Source: Drosophila miranda
Lineage: Eukaryota; Arthropoda; Insecta; Diptera; Drosophilidae
Assembly: GCF_003369915.1 (NCBI RefSeq)
Contig: NC_046675.1
Coordinates: 11,780,001-11,844,000, forward strand
Length of the DNA stretch: 64,000 nucleotides
Reading direction: 5' to 3'
The notes under the pieces are model-generated. The model searched no databases. It saw only the letters and a program-made list of their open reading frames with translations, and was not told the origin of the DNA. Numbering within the stretch: the first letter of the stretch is position 1; each line of letters opens with the position of its first letter. The position numbers were made by a program, and so were the translations under genes. This document shows, in pieces, positions 14,034 to 27,000 of this stretch.

Positions 14034-15266
14034 AGTGTTCACAGTCGGCATCCAACTTTCCAACTAGAAGCAGCAGTGTTAACGATAGTCTTTGCGCGGT
14101 TAAAAGCCACGAGGTCGTTCATTTAAACACTACTTACCCCACCGTCCACCCACAAAAGCCACGATCGATCATGCGTTTGGCAAAAAAGAAAATAGAAAAA
14201 AAAGTGAAAGAATTGTGCGCCATCAGAAACATGTGAAAAAAGTGTCCCCACCAAAAAAAACAAAATTCGAAAAAACTAAAGCGTAAAAAGAACGCGTTCC
14301 GTAAAGCGTAGCGTAAAGCGAAATAAAAGCAAAAAGAGAAAAAAAGAGGGAGAGGGAGAGAGCAACAGCGTATATATGTACGTAGCACGATGCTTGGATG
14401 ATCTTCGTCTCGAAGAAGTCACGTTGTTGTATTTTTCTATATAAAACGTATGGCGGGTATATGCGATTTTTTATTTTTTTGGCTTTGGGGGGAACAAATT
14501 TCAAATTTCAACACGCACACCATTTCGGCGGTGGTGGGGTTGTGTGTGTGTGTGTGTGTGCGCAAATTGGAGTAAACCTGAAACGTGTTTATATTAAAAA
14601 TTTGGTTTATTCCCCTCCCATTTGAACTTTAAACAACATTTTCGGTTTTCATTGAATTCTCATACGAATTCCAATTAAACGGTTGTATGTGTGCGTGTGT
14701 GTGTGTGCGTCCAATTGGCATGAATTGATGACGTGACGCGATCATGATCCAAACACACTCTCTTTGAGTGCTTCTCTTTCAGCCACTCTCTTATCGTTTC
14801 GCGTGTGTGTGCCTTTGTGTGTGCTTTTCTCTTCTTTGTTGGGCTTTGCTGCTCTCTTGTATTGTTTTTATTTATTTCTCTTGAATTTGATTATAATTTT
14901 AAATATTTTTGTAAATACAGCTTAGCAAAAACCGCCGCCCAACAAAATACCCAAAACCCAAAACTGAGCAAAAAGTTATGCCTCATCAAAACCTGTAGGG
15001 ATCTGATAATAATCCATATAAAAAGTCAAGAAAGCACAAGTTTTGCTCAAAACAACAGCATCATCAACTATAACCAGAAATACCCCATAAAAAACCCCAT
15101 TAAAAGTGCAAAAATACAAAGTAAAACAGTGTAACAGCAACTAAAAAACATAAATAAATCGTCATCGGCAGCAGACATAATAACTATTATCTACAAAATA
15201 TCACAGTCAACAAGGAGCAACAGTTTGCTGAATAATTTCCACAACCATTTGGCACTTTTTTGGCGG
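14034..15266 (+). promoter_or_regulatory. foxo: Probable foxo promoter and 5' UTR exon
   Basis: The segment starts at an AATCAGTG initiator-like site (A at 14034) preceded by GAGA/CT runs around 13885-13910. It becomes strongly A-rich and coding-free on the sense strand, as fly 5' UTRs often are. It ends at a good splice donor, GCGG|GTAAAT, after 15266. The nearest plus-strand gene is foxo, whose first coding exon starts at 24026, so this would be a leader exon spliced over about 8.7 kb. A TG run lies inside it at 14541-14560. In D. melanogaster, foxo has long multi-exon leaders and IRES activity has been reported for its 5' UTR. The transcription start and the joining acceptor are inferred. 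Confidence 0.42.
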
Positions 15267-18200
15267 GTAAATAACTAAAACTATAACTAGAACTAGAACT
15301 ACACAAATGTACACATAATATTGATACTATACAAAGAGCAGAGCTTTGGAACTGCTGTAGATCTATAGTTGCTAAGAGAGGGGTCTCCAATTTATGAATT
15401 TCTTTTAAAATGTAGAGCCTTGACACAATAGAGGTTTAAAAGTAACTTTCCTTCAAGTAAAGACCTATTCTTCACTAAAATTTGTTGCCAAATATATTGT
15501 ATTGTCTTTGATAAATGGTAATAGTGGATAGATGTTCTATGAATTATTTTGGTTGGGTTGGTTCTACTTTGCGAATTTTTCTGCTCTTACCAGTAATATT
15601 TCAGCAAGGAACAATAATTTTTCTTTCCTAAAATTCCTCAAAATATCTGGAAGCAAAACCTTTTGCTTTTTCAAGATCAATAAGAAAGTGAGTTTCATTC
15701 AAATGATGAAAAGCAAAGTCACGTTCGATTGGCATTCTATGGCACTCGTGCGGGGTTTTATTAGTTTGGTTTTTGTGTTCATTTTATTCGACTATTTATT
15801 GTTCAGAGAAGGGAACCTGGGCGGATCGGTGGGGAGATCTTAATTAGAGCACTGCTGATAATGGCTCTAAAAATAGAAACTTCAGCGCCACACACCATCC
15901 ACTGATAGCGCACTGGAGCCCCCGATCCCCAATCCCCGAGTGTCGTGTGTCACGCTTGTACATACATAGTCGTAGTTTGCTTTTGCTGTTTATGTTTCCC
16001 CGATTTCCCCCCCCGATTTTCGATTCTATTCGATTCGCTTGCAACTAGTACAACTAAAGTACTAGCATGTTTCTGTATTTTTAAACCACATTTTGGGCTC
16101 ATTATTGACATTGAAATGCGATTAGGTTTCATTTTCATAAATGGGTTGAATACGCCACTCGGTTTGCCTGTCAAAAAGAGTTCTTTATGATAAGGGTTTC
16201 TTTTTTTTATACATATGTGTATCGTGGTACGGCGGTACGGTGCCAAGGTACAGAAGCTGATGGCCCACAGTGGGTCTGTGTGTGGCTGTTATCATATCTT
16301 GAGTGTTTGCTGGCCACAACGGTAGAACGTGCCGCACTGATAAGGTTTGTGGAAAATGTGCTAAAGTTTGTTGAAAAATGTTGCAATTAGAAGATGGGAG
16401 AAAGTAGGGAATGGAAGAAGAAAGGAGTGAGAGGAAGGCAGGAAAGATTACTTCCTTGGCTGCACTTCTCTCGACAGAATGATGGAATATTTATCAATGA
16501 AATGTGCCAAAGAATCGATGATGGTTTAGTGTCAATTAACGTTGTCATGAAAATAAATACCAAATCAAACCAAATATCATTTTCATGTGGAACTAAACAT
16601 GCATGAAATAACCACCGATCCGCATCACACAAACACTATCGAATCCGCATTCAGTTGCTACCTCAAGATCATCCTCAATTGCGATGATTAACTGAAAAGA
16701 GGATGATCACATCACAAGTTTTCCATCTATCCATCAAATCGTCGATCGATCCACTGGTGGGCTTCGGAATCGTTTTGCTCTTTAATTATTTTAATGAATT
16801 CTACAAACATTGCACGCGCTCTTTTGCCTACTTCCTACATTTGCATTCGCTGCTGCTGCGCTGCCGCTGCATTCCTCCTTCGGTGACTGTGAACTATTGC
16901 ACATTGCCTTTGTGCCGCCGCCGCACACTCTGGTGCTCCCCGCTCTTGGTTCTCCCTTGAACCGCTCTCTTTCCTAGCGCGTGTTTCTCTCCCAAGCCGC
17001 CACGTGTGTGTGTCAGGGGAGGGGGGGAAGGAAGAGATAGAGAGCGGGATGGAAAGAAAGGGGCCAGAGGCTCTGGGCTGGGCTGTTAGCTAACTGCACT
17101 TTCAATAAGCTTTTATTTGAATAAGCTTCCGCGATAATTGACTTAATAAATTATTAAATATTAACAGCGTAGAAAAAACCAGAATGCAGTGGGAATGCAG
17201 GCACTTGTCGCTGGAGAGGCGAGTGCTCCCAGCTGCTGGAATGAAAAGTAATGAGAAAATTATGGAAAGCATTTCCCTCTTGCCCTTTTACACGTGTTGT
17301 CCCCCCCACCCCCTATCTACTACGCAGAAAGAAATTGCAAACAAAATTAGGAGTAAAGTGGAATGCAGATACAGATGGAAATTGTGGCATAAATAGATTT
17401 TGTTGACCAAGGTTTAGATTTTTGGCATTGTCTAGGGGTTAAAGCCGTATAGCTTGGGGCAGAGATAGGAGCAAACGATAGGAGAGAGAGAGGGAGAGAT
17501 AAGCGCAAGCCACAAAGAGAGACAGAGAGGGATAGCAGCATACCATAGCAACAGTTATAATGTGCATAAAAATATGATGTGCATTTTGCTGTTGCTATTC
17601 CTCTTTATCTTTGCTTTTATCTGCCGCTCTCTCGTTGCTGTTTTTGATAAGAAACGCACTGAGAGAGAGAGGTGAAAGGGGGAAGGAGCAAAAAGTGAAG
17701 GATAACTGGAATATAATTCAAACGTTTCGAAACGCTGGAAAGTAAGTCCATTGAAGAATCCGTGGAATTTGAAATCCATTTAGGATTCAGGGGAATCCAG
17801 TGGAATAAGATCCTGTAAAAGTAGAACCTAGTTTTGTATTATATTTTTTGAGGACTGCAAATATTTCGAACGGATTGTATTCCTTTAATTTCAGTCTTAA
17901 AACGACCTCTTTCTGAAACTTTAACGATCATTCAAACAACTTTAAAGTTCTTAAACCCCGTCTTCCATATAATTTTCTCGAAAAGAGTATAAGAATGCAA
18001 TCCAATTTCAAGCTCTTTATCAGCAGGTTAGCTTTTGCTCGGAATATACTTAAAATACTTAAAAACCAAAGGTCGTTCCGGCGTTATGGAGGGTGACAAA
18101 CCGCATACTGACACACACACACCCATACAGAGACATGCAACACACATGCACAGACGAGTAGAGTATAGCGGACAAGTGACTTCGATGTGGCCTCGTCATC

Positions 18201-21200
18201 GACATCATCATTATTATCATCATCATTATGATCCCCCACATTGTAGGGTCGCGAGGTGCTTGGGTTTTGGGCTCTGGGCTCTGGGCTTGGGCTGGGGCTG
18301 GGGATTGATGTCGTCGTCGTCGTCGGCTCATTAGGCAGAGGGCCGACCAGACCAGATCAGTGCAGACCATACCAGTTGTTGCTCTGTGTATTGTATCTTC
18401 GATGCCGCTGCTGTCCGATCGACCAGCTGTCAGTCTTGCCTTTTTTTTTTCTCTCTGTTTTAGGTTTCTTTTTTTATGCTGGATTTTTTCTTTTTTTAGT
18501 TTTTGGCTGGGGAGAGACCTTCTCTCGAGAGTTGACTTACTTTGCTTTATAATCCTGTTTGACGGGTTACGGCTGCTGTGGCTGCTGGGGAGTAGATCTC
18601 TTTTACTTCCACATTGCTGAACCAGGTCTTATGTGAGAGGGGCAAGAGCCAGACCAGACCAGGCCAGGCCAGGCCAGGGGACAGGCATAGTAGGCATACG
18701 AGTAAGAGTTTCCGTGCATACGAATATAATCACATGGTTTTGAGGGGCAGAGCCTCGCATCTGGCAGATAGTTTTGTGATCCCGGTTCGTGATCTTTCGG
18801 TGTCCCCTTAAAATGATAAGCAGAGTTACAGCAGCAGCAGTGGCAGAGCTGTCAAAGGAGGGTCAAGCCATGCCGCAGGGCCTGCCATTGTGGCGGGGTC
18901 ACCATTGTGACCTTTTAGTTTTTAATTCTTTCTAACGTTATGCCGGGATTCCTTTTTATTGAATGTAGAGAAAAGGATACACGTCATAATTTTTCTGGAT
19001 TAACCTCAAGCTCAGACTGAAGTCCTACGAATGTCGGGGTCACCAATTTGAGGGTAGCTTAATTTAATTTACTGATTTGTCGTTTCTAATTAGACATTGA
19101 ATGGATTTTTTTTCATTTTAGAATCCTTTGACAAAACTACTATAGGTCACCCTTTTTTGATACCCTTTTCGGGGTCACCATTTGATATAGGCCATATATT
19201 CTCCTGACTTTCCGTTTACTTACCCAATACAAAATTTCCTATGTATTCTTTTGATGTTTAATTTTCTGGGTCATCGTTTTATAGACACATCATTTTGGGT
19301 CACCATTTGGTTGTGGCCTTTAACTTTGCATTCTTTCTTTTAATGTTTAACCCGATAATCTGTGGATTAGCCTAGATTAGGGTTAATTTGTTTAATTTGC
19401 TTTCTATTTATAGCTAGAAAACTATGATTTGACCTACTTTTCAGTGATTATCATTATAATGGCCTCCGCTCCAATCATCACTCCCTTAATGTGTTGCCTA
19501 CGCCCCTGACTCCTACAATTTCGTGGCTTATCATCTGATCTCCACGGAGAGGGCAAGTTTCGTCTCGGGTCTTGGGAGCAGATGTTCTCAAAGTCAAGAG
19601 AATCTTTTTTGGTAGAACTGTAGGCGCAGCGCTGATAGCGGAACCAATACATATAGAATATTATGTTGTGTGTATGTGGGATCAAACGGAACAAATGAGA
19701 AAAGCTTGTGCGGAAAGCAGAAGAGAGGAGAGCCGAAAAGAGAGAACTATTAAAGGAATTACGTAACAAGTGTTCGGTTTATTTTTGTTTTGTTCTCGCT
19801 CTGTTGTTTTTCTTTTCTTTCGTTTCGTTTCGCTTTCTTTTCTTTCCTTCTTTTTGTTCTTATTCTCATTCAGATTCTGGTTTTATTTTCATTATATCTT
19901 TTTTTTATTGCCATCTTTATTTAGTTTGCTTTTGGGTGCTTTTCTTTTTATTATTATTTAAGATCTGTTTTTACCTTTCGTTGTCTGTTATGTCTCTATA
20001 TAAGATACATAGTATATTGTTTGTATGTGTAGTGGTTGGTTGTAGAAATTTTCAACTTGTTGCGTGCCCCATTTACCATAACAATTGCCACACCTCCTTA
20101 GAAATTCGAAAACCAAAAGAGACAGCCCGAGTCATTTCCCTAATGAGGCGCTTGTCAAATGAAATTTTCGTACGTTTCGTGCTGTCCGTGACATTGAAAT
20201 ACTTTGCCCCCTCTCCCGCCCCAAATTTCCCCATACACATATTTTGTAATATACGAGAAGGAATAGATCTCGTACAAGACTATTTTCAAGGCTAATTTTT
20301 CCAACCGACACACCCACGCCGAGGGGAATGAATCATTTGATTTGTGAATATCTTTTAAAGATTACATATGGTTTATGGTTTGGTTTCTATATCGTGGGTT
20401 ATGTCTGTCTGCCCAGCGGTTGTTTAGAAGTTTATTTACCCACCATATACTCGTATTTGCGATCATTAACATAATCTCTCACATGTTTATTCGAGAGTTG
20501 TTTTCCATTGATCTTCTAATTATCGGATCGGATCGGGGAAAAACACCTACGCAAATATGCGTCAGTCGAATGTTTTGCCTTTAATCTGATGTAATAAATG
20601 ATATATGGAATACCCCATCTCTTAGTCTTAATCTAAATCTCTCTCTTAATTGGCTTCTCTTTTCATATCAAACGATAGGGCAAAAAACAAGAATCTACTT
20701 CCCAATCCACTATTTTCCCATCAATACGACGAATGAAGCTTTGTTTTTTCTTACATTTTGTTTTGATGTTATTGTTATTCTGTTCTGTTTTGTTTTGTTT
20801 TCTATAATATTATCAACTTCTATTGCATAGTATTCAATATATTCGCATTCGCAGTCGCATTTGGGGGACGTCTGTGCGACGCAATTTGCGCTTGGCCGAA
20901 AATACAATTCACTCGAAGATTATATTTAACAGCCAAATATGCAAATAGCAGCAAATGCTCATCTTAATTTACTTGAATTAGTTGGCAGCAATTAGAATTT
21001 TACACTCCCCCGAAATGGGTTATTTTTAGGTGGGAGAAACGCACTCTACGTCGCATTTGATACCCAGTAAAACGAGGGTAAAAGCGGTTTGTTGCCTAAG
21101 AGGGAATCATATGTGATCAGAAAGATGATCTGTATCTAGCCTTTAATTAGAGGATTCTGGGAGGGTTTAAGAGAGATTTTGCAACATACGATAAAGTTTC

Positions 21201-24025
21201 TGCCCAATAGAAATTAATGCTGTGATAAAGAAAGATATGATAACAAATGGTATGATGTGAAAAGGCATGACAAGAAATCGTACATTGAAAGTGGGAATCC
21301 ATGAATATAAGGAAGTATACAGAAGAGTATGGAGAAATCAGAGTAAGTCTTCTAAAGGCGATGTTTTTTTTTAGCAGTTATAAGAGAATCCATATAGCCA
21401 AGATCATGATAGAACTATGGCAGGTAGCATGTAAATAATATATTCATAAATAAGGCTATAATTTATGTGGGATGTATTTACATATTTGGTTTAATCAGGG
21501 AGCGTAAAGAATTGCGTAACTTTTATACTTAGGTCGATTGCAGAGTATTATACCACGAATTAACCCTAACAGCAGGCGAGAGAGAAGTAGGTAGTCGAAG
21601 ATCAAGAGAACATAGAGAAAGCAAACCAAAGACACGACCCTCCGAAGGTAGCCGAAGGTGTGTGTGAACCGAAAGCATTAACCGAATTGTTGCTCGAAAA
21701 GGTGCTTCGTTTCCTCTCTCTCTTTGTCTCTGTCGTTGAAATCTTGAGTAGAGAGTATATGCCATTCGATCATTGCTTCTGCTGTACTTTGATGTGTGTT
21801 TTGTGCTTTCTGTGTTCCCCCTCTCTCCCGCTCTCTCTTTCTTTCTTTTTTTGACAGCCTCTCAGAGTATTTCTGCTTTGATTTTTGTTTCTGTTACTCG
21901 CGTGGTGTTTTGCAGTTGTAGTTTTGTAGTAGTGGCTTAGGTCAGGTTGTTGGAATGTTTTTCTACCTTTTTCTGTTTCCAATTCGTTTTTGTTTTGTTT
22001 TTGTTTTTGCTTAGGGTTGGGGTTGGGGTGGGGGCACCATTATTTGCGGCCATAAACCTTTCGCTGGAAAGATATTATATAATGACAAAAACAACGACGA
22101 CGGCGCGCGACCCTATCTAAATAATTACGTTATTTAAATACGCACACAACCCCATGCATATATGTATGTAGATAGTACATAATTCGGATTGTTTTATGGG
22201 TTTTTGGCAAAGTCTAAAGTTTGAGACAGCAGGCAGCAGCCCAGAGATGATTTCCTAGAACAAAAATCGTTCGTTGAGGCGACGCGATGTTCAGGTAGGC
22301 CGACCGCCACGAATGATTTTTAGGTACAACGAAAGAAAAAAAAGATCCCGAATGAATGAACTTCCGTGTTCTCAAGGCAAACGCTTTAGCCCCCGCCCGC
22401 CCCCGCCCTCTCTCATTCTATCACTCTCTACTCGTATCTACCTCTCTTCCTCTCTATTTATGTGTGTCGTTCAATGAACAAAAATATATGCGAATCTACG
22501 CACACGCAGATATGATTGAGTGCCGTGTGTGCGTGTGTTTAATTGAGTTACGCGCCTTTGCACACACACACTTTTCAATTTGTTTACAATATCACAATGA
22601 AGAGAGGGAGAGAGGAGTGAAGAGCAGTGCGTGCGTGTGTGTGCTCTTTAATTCCATTGAGCTTTTCGGCTCTCTTAGGCTAGAAGAGCGACTAGAGCTA
22701 GAGCCAGAAGCGGGTGAAGCTTAAAAAGGTTTGACATAGACATTCAAAGGGAATAATGTTATATTCTTTTATAAGAGAAAAGCTTGCACTCAAGTTTGAT
22801 CGTTTTATGATCTCTCTTTTATATAGCAGCTCTTGTGCAGTTGTTGGGTAATGTCTAATAAGTCTGGTTTTTCAAGTGTATTACTTTCTTTTGGTTACAG
22901 ACAGAGTCCCCATTCCCTATCAAGGTTCCCGTCCGATGCTCGTCAGGCTTCAATAACTTATCAGCAGTAGTCTCCCGGTCTGTCCGCCCATTCCAGACAG
23001 TGTCAATAGACCTTTTACGAGAGTATATACACAAACAGATTGTCTCTTCAGATCACACAAATATATATAGAGAGAGATAGAGAGGGAGAGCGACATGTTT
23101 GGACTTTTATTTTGATTACCCACCAAAATATATACTATCAACAATTATACGGTCTCGGACATTGATAACTGTGGTCGGTGGTCGCGTCGCCAGACTTTTA
23201 GACTAATTGAAATCGTTTCTATTCTCCGTTCTCATTCGTTCTGGTCAGTTCTGTGTGCTAAATTTAGTCATTCAATGCATTCATAGATTTTATTAAAATT
23301 AATTGATTTCCATTCCACATTTCAAGCAGCCCCTCAAACAACGCGTACGAGTGTACGGAATAATATTGAAATTCATAGAAAATATGTGTGGCATTTTGAG
23401 AACAAGATCATAACCTACATTATCATCGCATCGTATCGCTCATTGCCGTTCGCCTGGTGTTTCTTCTCTCTCTCTTCTTTGCCTTGGTAGCTGATAAGAC
23501 GCTCTCTTAATTTCTTACTCTCTCTCTTTAACTTGTGTTCTCTCTTTATTTCTTTGTTGTTGCATTCTATGGACTATTATTTACGATTGTCTCCCCCAAA
23601 AATATCTATTGAGTCGAGTAATTCGTCTGTTTTTAGCGGTAGATTGGAATATCCCATCATAATCTTAAAAGATCTTCTAGTTTTAGTCAAAAGTTTAGGG
23701 AAAACCCTAAACGTCAAACGCCTTAACGATTTGGAAGCACTCAAGATCATTTTGTAATCGTTTTCCGCACGGAAACAATCAGAATGTAATTTTCCAATGA
23801 AATGATGAAACGATCACAGAATGATGTTGCACAAAGATACGTGTATTACAATGACTAGACACGAATTCAAGGTTGAATCTTCTCTTTCTTCTCTTCTTTC
23901 CAGTGACCAAAAGCACATCTTGAAGCGAAAGCTTTGCGTGTGTGTGTGTGTTTTTTTTCGGGCTGGCGAGGAGTGCTTGAAAATCTGCAAAGCTGCAACT
24001 CCACAACGAACAGTGGTACCACCCA
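15267..24025 (+). other. foxo: Presumed foxo 5' UTR intron and leader
   Basis: No coding exon is visible. The content is AT-rich DNA with T-rich tracts (19780-19960), short CA/GT runs and local repeats such as a GGCCA/GACCA run near 18650-18680. The acceptor that joins the leader to the coding exon is not clear. Candidates are the AG at 23969-23970, after a TG/T-rich tract, and AGs at 23991-23992 and 24012-24013. Confidence 0.4.
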
Positions 24026-27000
24026 ATGATGGACAGCTTCGCGCAGGACTGGCCAACGCTGACCCACACAGACAATGGCCTGGCCATGGACCAGCTGAGC
24101 GGGGTGGTGGGTGGTGGCGACCTGCCCGGCGACGTGGGCTTCGAGCCACAGACACGTGCCAGATCCAACACATGGCCCTGTCCACGGCCCGAGAATTTTG
24201 TGGAGCAGGCCGACGAATTGGACAGTACAAAGGCCAGCAATCAGCAATTGGCAGCAGGAGGTAGGCATTTGTATCTTCTGTGTCTGTATCTGTATCTGTG
24301 TATCTTGTAACTAACGCATTTGTATCCTTCTATCCATAAAGACTCACAGCAGGCTATACAGAATGCGAATGCAGCCAAAAAGAATTCATCGCGTCGCAAT
24401 GCATGGGGAAACCTATCCTATGCGGATCTCATCACGCATGCCATTGGCTCCGCCACCGATAAGCGCTTGACCCTCAGTCAGATCTACGAGTGGATGGTCC
24501 AGAATGTGCCATACTTTAAGGATAAAGGCGATTCGAATAGCAGTGCCGGATGGAAGGTAAGGATTGTCAAAAACCTTTTGAAGAATTTCATCTGCAATAT
24601 TCTACGCTGTTTTGGGGGATAACACGTTTAAGTGGACATTATTTGTCAACTGCAATAGTTACAGCTACCTTTTTAAACATATAGGGTTTGAAATCCTATC
24701 CCTACCCCTTTCTGCAATCTCCTGAAACCATCTTGATTGGTTCAGACTCACTGGGAGAGAGAAGGGAGCATCGATTACTACTGAGAACTTGTTTTGTAAT
24801 GGAAGTTAACCTTTTTATTGAACTTTTTGAAGATATAAAGAGTGTTTTCCACTTGACCAATGTCATTGAGAGATTAATTATGGAAGTGGAATTATATTTT
24901 CAGAAATTCTCAGAATCAAATTTGTATCTCTTAAATTTGATAAGTATTACCACATAAACTCCTTTTCAGTCTGTCCTTTGCTGATTTACATTCGGAGGAG
25001 TTACTCTAAAAGTTGCGTTTCCACTTTCTCTGGACACTTTATTACAAAATTTACTCCACTTAAGCGGTCTTCCAGGTCTTCAGCTTCATCTTTTACTTCC
25101 ACTTCCAGTTTTCTTTTTCGTTTTTTCTCTTTTTTTTTTTTTGAGAGCTTTCTGCTCTGTACTATTGTATTTTGCTCTGTGTCATAATGGCTTGCTCTTT
25201 TGGCTTTCAAATAACAATTTCGTTCGCATTTCGAGCAACAAACACGCGGCGCAAAACGGTCAAGTTCATGGCCAAAGTCTATCCAATGGAGAAGAAAGAG
25301 AAGGAGAAGGGGAACAGAGGGAGAAAGTGAGATAAAGTGAAGTCTTTGTTTGGCTTATATATTTTTTTTGTAGCTTTGTTTTCTTCCACATTTTGTATGC
25401 ATTTTTTCTTGTATCCAAAAATTATTTCATATTTCTCTTTCTCGCTGTCCACTTTCCCAAATCTTTTACTCCTTTCGCTCCTCTGTCTTCGGTTTGGATT
25501 TTTTGTGGAACGCTGCCTTTTTTCTTTTCTTTGATTTCTTGTATCTTTTATTTACATTTTGTTTGCACTCATTCATAAGTAAATAAATAGTAGATTGTAC
25601 ACTCGTTTATGCATTCAAAACATTCACACACACACTCGAAACACTCATCCATAAACATGGATACATGCGTACTACCTCACGCTTCATTTTCATTCATACT
25701 CAGAGACCGGTCCGCCGGGCCAGTGCCCCTCCAAAGACAATCAGAGACAGAGTGTCCGATCCACTCAACTCTGACCCCTAGCCTCTTGTGGCTCATGTCT
25801 CAACAGTTGCGTATTCATTTGCTTAGGAATAATATAACTTTGCGTTCAATTGGGATCAGGGTTGCAATTGTTGGTTGGACGTCTGTTATCGGTTAATCGT
25901 TTGTTAATTAATGTAATCGGTATGCGGGATAAGAGCTTTATGATTGTTATTCGTCTCTGTTATCAGTCTATAGATAATCGTTGATAAAAACTCTATAGAT
26001 TGCTTTACCAAACCACTTCCAGTCCATGGATCTCAATTATTTTGATATTATTAGTTTGAGAAGAATTATAAGAAGCAATGAATGGTAGAAATTGAGTAGA
26101 AATCTAAAGTTTATAATCGTTTATGATAGCATATACAACATTTCCAGAAGTAAGGGTATTAAAAGCAATTAAAACCGAATCATCATCATTTTATAGAAGC
26201 TGTGGAATCTCTAGCTTTAATTAGGGCGCATCCCATCACATGATTACTATCTTATCCAAAAACCTCCCCCTAATTTTAATAGTTGTTTCCATTTCGAAAT
26301 TTTACCAAAAATCTATACAAAATTTATTTGATTTCTGTTTAGTATTTCGTGGTGGATCTTTTCGTTTTTAATGGCATGGTTTTTTTTTGTTGTTCGTGTA
26401 TTTCCCACTGATAACATACGCTTACATAGCCAAAAGTATCTGTGTGTGTGTTAATACTGTAGATTTTTTGCAATGTTATCAATAATTGCCACAAGTTCAT
26501 TGACATCCTGCACAGTCTGCCATCTTTTCGTATATTTTGCTTGTGGACTTAAGAATTAGAGGATGTCCATCACGAAAATCTCTACTGATAGATGATTTTA
26601 TGGAGGGGATTTTTTGTTTGCTTGGGATTTTTAGAGCTTCGATTTGAGTGATGTCTAAAACGCACTCGTTCCTGCAGGTCATGCAGCAGCGCCCCTCGGT
26701 CAATGCTTCAATCATTCGATCGACGAAACAGTCGGTACTCCCTATTGATCACGTGTTACTCATTTTGTCCATGGTGCTATTCAACTCTGATTCCCCCGAA
26801 CCCCTTCCCCTTTGGATGGGCTCCTTCCGTTCATAAAAATCATTCGATCTACTCATATTTCTTCGTTGACTGCAGTGCGTCATTCACGTGATTGTTTTCT
26901 TTACCATTCATTTTTGCTGATATTTCATTACCCGCCACTAACCGAACCCCCCCACCGAACCGCTCGCTGGCTTTTGGCACCTCGCGAGTGATAAAAAAAA

